Below, piece by piece: positions 56,017-64,000 of a DNA stretch of 64,000 nucleotides (positions are counted from its first letter, which is position 1; each line of letters begins with the position of its first letter). The notes below the pieces were generated by a model that was not told the DNA's origin, did not search any database, and saw only the letters and a program-made list of their open reading frames with translations. The translations under genes and the position numbers were made by a program. The DNA lies in assembly GCA_964016985.1 (NCBI GenBank), contig OZ024831.1, forward strand, positions 78,098,263 to 78,162,262, written 5' to 3'. This DNA comes from Anodontia alba (Eukaryota; Mollusca; Bivalvia; Lucinida; Lucinidae).

Positions 56017-56439
56017 AATTCTAAACATTTGGCAATAAAATGCAGTCTGAATCAGAATCATAATTTATGCAAAGTAGGTGCTGTTTGTGCTTTTAATGGT
56101 AAATGCTTTCTGTGTTTATTTACATTGGTATACCTTTCAGTTTATTCCAAACAAAAAAAAAGCATCATAATGATGAATTTAAAGAAGCTCTAGATGAATC
56201 GTATTATAGATATCTGAGTTGTCCTAATATCTGAGCTTTCTCAAGCCTTACCAAAGAATAAAAGTAACTTACTGTGTGACATAGTACAGATGTGATTAAA
56301 ATAGCAGCTCATTGTTCTTTGAATGAGGTAACAAAAATTACAAATTTAAACTAAAAACTAGGAAAAAAGTTAGATACTCTTGTGCAAATCTTGTTGCGTT
56401 CTGATTTATAAACAAATAAAGTCACTTCATATAAAACAG

Positions 56440-56720
56440 AGCTGGCCTCAGTGGCCCAGTCAGATGCATGTTGGACTAGTGACCAGGAGGTCGCTGGTTT
56501 GATCCCTAAAGGTCCGGCAACATTCTTTCACAGAGACTGATAATGAAATAGTTTCTACAGTCATTCTCTCACACTGATTCAAGAAGGGTCAGTTTCTGGG
56601 AAAGAATGTGCACAAGTACTGGTTAGCCCCCTAGAGGATTAAGCCTGCCCATGAAAAGTGTTGTTAGGTAAATTGACCAACTTGACATGACCTTAATAGT
56701 GTTGACTGGGCTGATAAACT
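56440..56720 (+). repeat. tRNA-derived SINE with conserved 3' domain
   Basis: Head: GGCCTCAGTGGCCCAGTCAG ... GCTGGTTTGATCCCTAA, an A box/B box pair. Tail: GAAAGAATGTGCACAAGTAC, then CTGGTTAGCCCCCTAGAGGA and TTAAGCCTGCCCATGAAA. The tail is the same sequence as in the snap-back insertion at 58763-58894. Confidence 0.65.
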
Positions 56721-57325
56721 CCAAACCAACCAAATCATATTAAATAGATAGACTGATAAATATAGCTAAAGTTGATTTCTAGAATTTTGTCTGCATAGCT
56801 TGCATTAATAACAATCCTGTGGATGGCAACTTTCTGTCCTAATATACATTTCACTTCATTTCAGCCCCCGTAACCATATATCACTGAGGCACCACTGATA
56901 ACTTTAGAGAGAGATTGTTTCTTTCTATTTTGGTCTGTCCTCGGCTGCCCTTTTAAAATGTAACGAAGCTGAAATTCATCCTGAGTCCTTGATGTTTCCA
57001 TCCATCATGTCTTCTTGCCCCTGGCTTGGTCTGGTCCCAAAATATTTCAGACTCATCAAATATTCTCTGGTCACTATACTCAGAAGTCAGTCTTGTAATG
57101 AGTACCCAAACACATTTTTGAGAAGAAATGAGAAATACTCATCCATTTCAGTTTGTAAATGCACCTTATCTAGAGCTATGATGAATACTGAAGTATGGCA
57201 GAAAATCAACACACGAGCTTTACTGTTAAACTTTCATTTTGTTTACCTTTTTCCATTCAAATCTCTTCAGTGCTTTTGGAGTACCGATTATTTTTGTCAT
57301 TTTCCTTGTAAATCTATGGAAAATG
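56721..57325. other. No gene seen
   Basis: An open frame at 56989-57351 on the plus strand (120 residues) has no recognised motif and no splice or promoter support. Confidence 0.35.
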
Positions 57326-57329
57326 ACTG

Positions 57330-58120
57330 TTGCCATGACAATCAAATGTAAATGGAGAAAAGACCTGACTGTAATTTTGACGAAAATTGAATGTCAAGGA
57401 CATTGAAGACACATGCATGTAAAAAAGTCAATGAAAACCTTTCGGTGGCTTTCTAGATGGTGTCATTTTACAGCTCAATATCTATCAGTGCCATGGCAAC
57501 TAAAGTAAATAAAGGAAATTTAGCTGCAAGTATTTGGTAGAGGTGTAGCCAGAGGACATTGTAAATATTCTTAACATTAAACTTTCGTTTGTGCTTTTGA
57601 AGGAGATTATTATTATTGATTATTTTATTATTTTCCCTTAATTTGTATCTTAACAGTTATGGTTGCCATGGAAACTAATTTAAAACCAGATGTGACTGCT
57701 TATGACTTTGATGATAATTAAAGTACATTAGAATACCAAAGTTAGCTAAAGTTTGTTCCTGCAAAAGTACACAGAATCCAACCTCATAACATCAAAAGCA
57801 ATCATACATATATTTTGAACATTTTACATTCGTACTTTACAGTTGTCATGACAACCAAAGTAAAAGGACATTTAGTATGAAATTAAAGAAATATGACAAT
57901 TGGTCACTGGGAAGTATTCCTGGCAAATTTCAAACAGAACCCTATTATAGTTATGGAGAGGGGGTCCTTTGATCTTGTTCTCATGTGATTTCATTTAAAC
58001 TTATGGTTACTGCCATGGTTACCATGGCACCCAATATTAATGGCAGATAGAAATTATCGTGATTTCAAAGGAAACATCATATCTGGTCAGTGTACCAAAT
58101 TTCAGGAACTCTGATCACAA
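57330..58120. repeat. ~170-base diverged tandem repeat with GTTGCCATGGCAAC-like cores
   Basis: Palindromic cores: GTTGCCATGACAATC near 57331, GTGCCATGGCAACT near 57490, GTTGCCATGGAAACT near 57661, GTTGTCATGACAACC near 57842 and GCCATGGTTACCATGGCACC near 58012. Each is followed by AAA/GTAAA and a related AT-rich stretch. Spacing is about 158 to 182 bases. Confidence 0.65.
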
Positions 58121-58692
58121 GTTCTCCAAAAATAACAATTTTACTGTCCCATCTTGCTTATTACATTCTTTCACAATTACATAAAACAATTCAGCAATGA
58201 GACTACATTAGGCAAAATCAATTTAGCAGGAGAAGGATTAATACCTTATATGTTAATAGTAGACTCTGGAGGTTGCCAGTTCCTCAAGCCTAAGAGGCCT
58301 GAATTCCTGCCCCCTCACCTTTTTTTCTTTTTGGGTAACAAGAAATGATCCCAAAAAGAAATACTGAGTCATTGAAACAGAAAGATGCTCAGAAAGACAG
58401 CTGTCTATCTTTGAGAAATAAAATAAGGAAATGTCTTCTCCTATGAGTTTCCTGTAGATAACCGACATATCTAGAGGTTCAATTATAAATCCTAGAAATG
58501 TAATGATTATCTAAGTTATTAAATAGTCAAAACTATTTATAAATATTAAATAATTGGAATCTAGTTAATTAGACCGATTTAACTGATGTCAATAACCAGT
58601 TCATAATACTTAAGCAATCGTAAGACTTTGTAATTATTCCTTTGCATTTCAAGATAAACAGGAATAATAATAATAACCTGGGTAAATGGACT

Positions 58693-58894
58693 TTTGTTTG
58701 TGTTGAGGTTTTACGGCCCAGTCAACCCAATGGGGTCATGTGGAGCGTGGTCAGTTTACCTAACCACATGTTTACTGGGCAGGCTTAGTCCTCTAAGCGG
58801 TTAACCAGTATTGTGAACATTGTTTCTGGCGAAAGAATGTGCACAATACTGGTTAACCGCTTAGAGGACTAAGCCTGCCCAGTAAACGTGTGGT
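58693..58894. mobile_element. Snap-back SINE insertion with 12-bp duplication
   Basis: The 12-base string GGTAAATGGACT lies at 58681-58692 and again at 58892-58903, as a target-site duplication. The right copy overlaps the end of the second arm. Between them, arms 58763-58815 and 58842-58894 (53 bases each) pair with one mismatch, around a loop containing GAACATTGTTTCTGGCG. Each arm is the SINE tail seen at 56.6 kb. Confidence 0.8.
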
Positions 58895-59505
58895 AAATGG
58901 ACTAATCTAATTCTTGCCGAATACCCAGTTTATCCATCAATGATAGCAAACATATGATTGATAATTTTATATATCCTATCTATTGCCAGTCAGACTGTGA
59001 TAACTAAGCTTAGTCAGGGCAATTGATATTAGAAAGATACTGTCTATTTCTTCGTAAAAGATGGACAATTTGAATAAATTTTAACACTAAACTTCTACCA
59101 GAGGAGATTTAGGAAATGTTTGTATCCTTGTTAAAGTTAATAAAAGAAAGAAAGACTGCAAACATCATAGCGTAGAGTTTGGCAGCTGTACAATTTCTAA
59201 TAAGAGGAAAGGCTGATAACCTAGCTAACTGTATTGCAGCCTCCTTAAAAGATCTTACCATATTGATAAAAGCTCTAGTTAATTTAAGAAGAACTGGCTA
59301 GAATCGATTCTGTTACCAGATCTAGATATTTTTAGTCAAGATTCGAAGGTATAGCAGTAATTTGACTATTACGGAAGAGAAGCCAATACCGATTCAACCT
59401 TCTTCTATGACATAATTACAATATAGTAAATTCTGACTCACTAAAACTTCCTTCATAAGACGAGAATTAGGAAGTTTATTATAAAAAAAAAATTATAATA
59501 ATTCT

Positions 59506-61002
59506 AAGTATATTGACTATGTCTTAAAACCTCTCATGCAGTCCCTTCCATCCTATGTAAAAGACACGACAAATTACATTCAAAAGCTTAAATCCTTCAA
59601 ACTGTCACATGCTTATTCATATTTAGTGACTTTGGATGTGTCGTCTTTATACACTAATATCCCTCATAATGATGGTCTGGATGCTTGCAGGTGTTTTCTT
59701 ACTAGTGATACTTGTACCAGAAATCAATTGCCTGTTGACTGTATTCTTAGTTTAATCCATCTCATTCTTGAAAATAATCACTTTCAGTTCAATAATGACA
59801 ATTACCTCCAGAAAATGGGTACTGCTATGGGTAGTCCTATGGCTCCCGCGTATGCGTTGTTATTTATGGGTAAACTTGAACAGGACTTTCTCAAAAGTAG
59901 ATCTCTTGCACCAACTTATATGGTTGACATTTTTGGATAACATTTTTATGGTATGGGATCATTCCATAGTTTCATAGATGCTTTCAATTCTTTTCATCCA
60001 TCAATCAAATTTACATATAACATTTCCACAAAGACTGTAAACTTTCTTGATGTTACTGTTTCCAAGTCCGAAAATCTGGAATTTCTTACTAATGTATACG
60101 TGAAGTCCACAAATGTTCACCAATATGTTGAATACTCATCTTGTCATCCTAAATAGTGTAAAAATGGCATTCCTTATAGTCAAGGTAAAAGATATAGAAG
60201 AATTATTTCTAATGATAAAAAATTCGAAAAAAGTATTCTTCAACTGCGCGATTTTTTTCTTGAGGGAAATTATCCTGCATCTATTATCCATGAGGCTCTG
60301 GGTAATGTTTCTTCATCAACGCAGGACGAGACGTTGCAAACATCTATCAAAATGGGAGATAAAAATGTTATCCCCTTTGTTATTGAATACAACCCATCTT
60401 TGCCTAACATAGGTCTGGTTATAAACAAAAACTGGGACTTGTTACAGCTGTTGCAAAGTGCTAGCGTTAATTCTGTACACCCTTATAAACCTATTTTGGC
60501 GTTTAAACGACCTAAGAATTTACGTGATTACCTGGTACACTCGTCCTTCATTGTTGAAACTCATCACTTTTCTCAAACATGTGACCGATGTAGATGCTCT
60601 CATTGTAAAAATATTATTAAAACTGATGTTTTTACCAGTAGAAGCACTCAAGTGTCTTTCAAAATGCAGTTTTCAACAAGTTGCACGTCTCAGAATGTCA
60701 TTTATTTGATAGAATGTAAACGTTGTAACATGCAATACATTGGTCAAACAAATCAACAAGTTTCCAGACGTATGAATAGTCATAGATTTGATATTAATAC
60801 TTACAATGGTCAAGGCTATGCTACTAATGTCGCTTTACATTTCAACTCGGATTCTCATTCAGTTGACGATTTTAGATTTGTTCCTATCGATGTTGTCAAT
60901 AATGAGATGGATCGTCTTTGTAAGGAAACTTACTGGATTCATAAACTTGACACTTTGTATCCAAAAGGCATGAATTCAAAGCTACTTTATACTATTAAGT
61001 AG
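59506..61002 (+). pseudogene. PLE RT + GIY-YIG, copy 2
   Basis: One frame runs nearly the whole length: SLPSYVKDTTNYI, LVTLDVSSLYTNIPHND, GTAMGSPMAPAYALLFMG, then a local shift (about 59915-59975) containing FLDNIFMVWDHS. The frame is restored for FIDAFNSFHPSIKF, TAG occurs at 60154-60156, then the linker, a Cys cluster CDRCRCSHCKN and VIYLIECKRCNMQYIGQT follow with KETYWIHKLDTLYPKG. The catalytic box is LDN rather than LDD in copy 1, so the RT is dead. The GIY-YIG part is open from about 60157 to 61002. Confidence 0.85.
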
Positions 61003-61159
61003 ACTAGCGTACAATTTGTTTGTTCCTATTAATACTTTTCTTTAATTTGCGCTATAGGAATAACTTGCATCAGCACAGATCCAGTATTTTGTCTTGCTAG
61101 TCTGCTTTTGTGTCTGGGTACAGCTGTCCCCGTGGATGCTGGTCCGTGTCTATGCCTTT

Positions 61160-61420
61160 TCAGTCTGCGTGGTAACACAGCCTGGTTGGGTCTATACCAT
61201 GCGACATATTGGTATCTTGGTCTCCTTGCCGACAGCTTAATAACTGGTCAGCCTGCGCGGTTGCGCAGCCTGAGTCTTTTATTTTGCTGGCCGGTATTAC
61301 TTCCTCCTGGAGGTATGCTGTGCCTGGACCTGTGGTATTTTATCTGTTACGCGGCTGTTCATTAATTTTGCATGCGCTAAGGCACGGATCAGCTTGCGCA
61401 TCTGCGCAGCCAGATAAAAG
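61160..61420 (+). repeat. Short GC hairpins in the 3' region of PLE copy 2
   Basis: Hairpins at about 61160-61186 (CTGCGTGGTAACACAG), 61244-61272 (CAGCCTGCGCGGTTGCGCAG) and 61392-61420 (CTTGCGCATCTGCGCAG). They match those in copy 1 in order. Confidence 0.6.
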
Positions 61421-61639
61421 TCCTCACCTGCCGGATAAAGGATATATATGATCCCAGCCTTCCATAGAGCGCACAGCAAAGACCCAGATTAGACCGGCTG
61501 ATCTTGGTCTTCACTTGTTGCATACTTGTGTACTGTGGGAATTGCTGTGCCCTGGATAACTTGCTTTATTGTACATTGCCGCTATTTTTTGTGTGACGTA
61601 GCTGGCGTGGTGCACCACATCACGTTACGTTTTCGTGTG

Positions 61640-61699
61640 CAACGTCATCTATATCTATTGTTTATTACATCCTGAAGAAGCCGTGATTGCGAAATGTTG
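61640..61699 (+). ncRNA. Hammerhead-ribozyme-like motif, PLE copy 2
   Basis: CAACGTC at 61640-61646, CTGAAGA at 61672-61678, AGCCGTGATTGC as a now mismatched stem II, GAAA at 61691-61694, and TGTTG, which can pair with CAACG. Stem II has lost one pair relative to copy 1, so this copy is probably weaker. Confidence 0.35.
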
Positions 61700-62084
61700 A
61701 TGTTAATACATGATAAAGATTATTTGGTGATGGTGTTGATTTACTGTCCCAGAAGTTTATTATACAAATTTCTACTAACCATAGTAGAGTTTATAAGTAT
61801 ACCATACGAGTCAGACTGGTACTTATTCTAATATCTCTGATAACCAAAGGTGAAGAGGTTCAGAGAAGTAATTAACTATTCTGCATATATATATATCTGG
61901 AATAGTGAGAATAGATGATATTATCATTTATAATCTATATATGGTATCAGATATTCCTGTTATGGATAATTGTTTGTCGTAACTAATTTATCAAAGTTGA
62001 ATAGAAATTGGTTTATGATATATCACTTCATAGTAATCTATAAGATGTTCCAGTTTATGGATGAATCATTTGTTGTGACGGTAA

Positions 62085-62256
62085 GATTAGCCAAGGAAAC
62101 TGGTTATAAGTATAATTTAACTGTAATGATTATCCAAGGAAACTGGTTACAAGTATAATATAATTGTAATGATTATCCAAGGAAACTGGTTATAAGTATA
62201 ATTTAACTGTAATAATTATCCAAGGAAACTGGTTATAAGTATAATATAATTGTAAT
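62085..62256 (+). repeat. Minisatellite, 4 x 43 bases in A-B-A-B order
   Basis: Four exact-length units beginning GATTATCCAAGGAAACTGG. Units 1 and 3 end ATTTAACTGTAAT; units 2 and 4 end ATATAATTGTAAT. The alternation means an 86-base dimer was duplicated. Confidence 0.9.
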
Positions 62257-64000
62257 GAATGTATATAATGATAAACTATTTGATATAAATATATAGAAAT
62301 CGGTCTTGAACATATAAGTAGTTTTAAGACTAATTTCTTAATAGTTGAAAAACTTTCTGAAATATAACTATTTTCGAGATTTTATCACATTTCAGAAGAG
62401 AAAGGGTACTCCCATATTTCTATGCGTAAATTGGGAGACTTATATTATAATTCTGTTGTGTTATCAATTCATAACACAAGGGTGAAGATGTATTGTATGG
62501 CCTTTTTATCCTCCAAATTGTATGCCATACTTGTTTAAAGATAGATGAATATTGATCTTCTATCCGAAATGTAAGAAGGGAAACTCATTATTCCTCTATT
62601 TGAAGATAGAAAATGAGTTCTCTATTGATAATGATTGTATCAATTAAAATACAATATTTATTAAACCTAATGGATATATGCTCCCTAAACTGAGCAATAG
62701 GAGTATATCCACTGACATAAACTGGAAGTTTGTCACTATTAAGATTTGATAATTCCAGTAACATATGCAAGTTCCCAAGTGATTAATCAGACATAATCAA
62801 TTCAATTCAATTAAAGACTGAGTCAATAATTACGTTGAAGTATGAATCAATACAAAAATTAGTTCAATGTATAAATGTATCAACAAGATTTTGAAACCTA
62901 TACAACGAACATAAATAGGTCAAATAACTGTAGAAATCAACTCTCAACTTAAAATGATTAATGACACTATGAAGATAGATCTTATCGTATTGCAAATAAT
63001 ATCCTCCATTATTGTCAAATAATTCAATAATGGTCCGTTAACGTAAATTCGTAACAATAACATCCATTTGCAATATGAGGAAATGTACAAATTAAGGTAC
63101 ATTCCTAAACTGCTGGAACAAGACTGGGAAGATCCGACAGTAAAATATAATTATAGAACTTCCTTAAATGGACAACTTAACCGTATAAGAGATCCATTAT
63201 AATTTTAGAGACAGTCCAGTTTTATAATACTATCAATTACGTTCTGACTTAGATGTCTTTATATTTTAAATTGAAATATCCGTTATCGGATATTGCCACG
63301 TTATCTTTAGGGGACAATATATCCGGGAGAGATCGAGACTTTCCGGCTTGTACCCTTTCCATTACTCGTTAATGAGACGTTCTGTTTCCTAATAATGAGA
63401 ATAAAACTGGCTATTATCTTCAGAACATACGAAAGATGAGGAATATAATTATTTAGTACTGAAGTATTATCAAAAAATTTACAGGACTTTATTTTCTTCA
63501 CTGTAAGTATACAATTCTTCTCCCATTGTAATATCTGTTGACATGTGAAGACAGACCATGGAAGAATTGGTTTATGACTTACATTTGTCAATGATGTTTA
63601 GAGGAGGTAAAAACTACTCATGACGTAAGCTTTCATCTTAGAAATTTCCTTTTGTATCAGACTTAAGGAAATTAATATTGGACCTATACAATACGTCTGT
63701 CTAGGTCTGTAATTATTATCAACTGAATAGGTTTCTAAATGATTCCGTAGCCTAATATAATTTGTTAGTCTCTAAAGAAGCCAAAACCTAAATTTCGTAA
63801 TTAGATTTTATAACTTCTTGAACTAAGATAATTTTGTTAAGGAAATAATAATAACGTTATCAAATTTATTAATGCTTTAATCTATGTGAATATATACATG
63901 TATATACATATCCATACATATATATATATTGTAACGGGACCACCTCACCGAGGTAACTTAACTTTGGTCAGGATGTACGAGGTGGTGTTACATAATTGTG
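62257..64000 (-). other. Decayed RNase H/RT region of DIRS F
   Basis: AT-rich, no open frame of interest. Short blocks align to DIRS B (62400-62530 and 63180-63230). A TA/CA-rich stretch lies at 63889-63929. Confidence 0.45.

Larger units (their letters stand above)
59500..61750 (+). mobile_element. Penelope-like retroelement copy 2
   Basis: Same family as copy 1, opposite strand. It starts within the RT N-terminus (YIDYVLKPLMQSLPSYVK, 59506 on) and goes through the GIY-YIG stop at 61002 and the hairpin-rich 3' region to about 61750. It is inserted in DIRS F. It retains about 120 bases more of the RT 5' side than copy 1. Confidence 0.85.
58250..64000 (-). mobile_element. DIRS element F, AT-rich, interrupted, runs off the window
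   Basis: The recombinase tail region (AGTAGACTCTGGAGGTTGCC at 58258) matches the other copies and there is no terminal module at its 3' side. After PLE copy 2 the DIRS sequence resumes. The 62400-62530 part (CATAACACAAGGGTGAAGAT, TGTATGGCCTTTTT) aligns with the RNase H part of DIRS B (45180-45340). AGACAGTCCAGTT near 63211 aligns with the RT start near 46139. All coding is decayed. Confidence 0.55.

Noticed and set aside
62085..62256. Possible CRISPR array (regular 43-base spacing)
   Set aside because: Units are contiguous with no unique spacers; a eukaryotic minisatellite.

Overview
The window looks like nuclear DNA of an animal, most likely a bivalve mollusc. There is a spliced host-gene exon and a pseudogene with a visible intron. 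No prokaryotic operons or CRISPR arrays are present, and almost everything else is transposable elements typical of marine invertebrates (Penelope-like, DIRS, CR1/Jockey-type LINEs, mariner, MITEs, tRNA-derived SINEs). The bivalve call is inference: it rests on my memory that the repeat starting aacaagaggccc with GCTCACCTGAG / CTCAGGTGAGC ends is abundant in heterodont clams. It is not proven here.

Region by region. 0.5-4.5 kb, minus strand: decayed two-exon gene with an N-terminal domain, a SWIM zinc finger, a YqaJ/lambda-exonuclease-type nuclease and a PHD finger. A second partial copy of its intron and exon edge lies at 21.2-21.8 kb. 5.7-7.8 kb, minus: Penelope-like element (PLE) copy 1 (RT, Cys motif, GIY-YIG), joined at its truncated 5' end to a short inverted piece of a LINE. 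A longer, decayed copy of that LINE lies at 8.3-11.2 kb, plus. 11.4-12.5 kb: tandem repeat holding a pogo-like MITE. 13.9-14.9 kb: a second kind of PLE-like RT remnant. 17.0-18.6 kb: end of a mariner-type transposase next to a foldback element full of GGTACC palindromes. 21.8-28.3 kb: DIRS remnants C and D, a 500-bp-unit tandem element, and minisatellites. 28.4-32.2 kb, minus: nearly complete CR1/Jockey-type LINE with a PHD finger. 32.9-43.7 kb: a ~190-bp tandem repeat split by DIRS element A (34.55-42.34 kb) and a PIF/Harbinger-like MITE. DIRS A itself carries a MITE and an intact mariner transposon. 43.7-52.0 kb, minus: DIRS element B (SR-rich gag, RT, RNase H, tyrosine recombinase), invaded by tandem repeats and another 500-bp-unit element. 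52.9-53.1 kb, minus: terminal exon of a real host gene with a FYCO1-like GOLD domain. 53.2-58.2 kb: introns or intergenic DNA with DIRS E, SINEs and an array of GTTGCCATGGCAAC-like palindromes. 58.25-64.0 kb: DIRS F, interrupted by a snap-back SINE and by PLE copy 2.

The only reading frame here that looks intact and potentially functional on its own is the mariner transposase (37410-38489). The GOLD exon is the only convincing host coding exon. The nested insertions give a relative order of events: 190-bp array, then DIRS A, then MITE/mariner; and tandem repeat within DIRS B, then the 500-bp-unit element. No complete new defence or metabolic system is visible. The most interesting leads are the SWIM-YqaJ-PHD gene, a covarying hairpin family (2.4, 11.8, 37.1, 52.2 kb), the GGTACC palindrome array, ribozyme-like and hairpin structures in the PLE tail, and the intact mariner.
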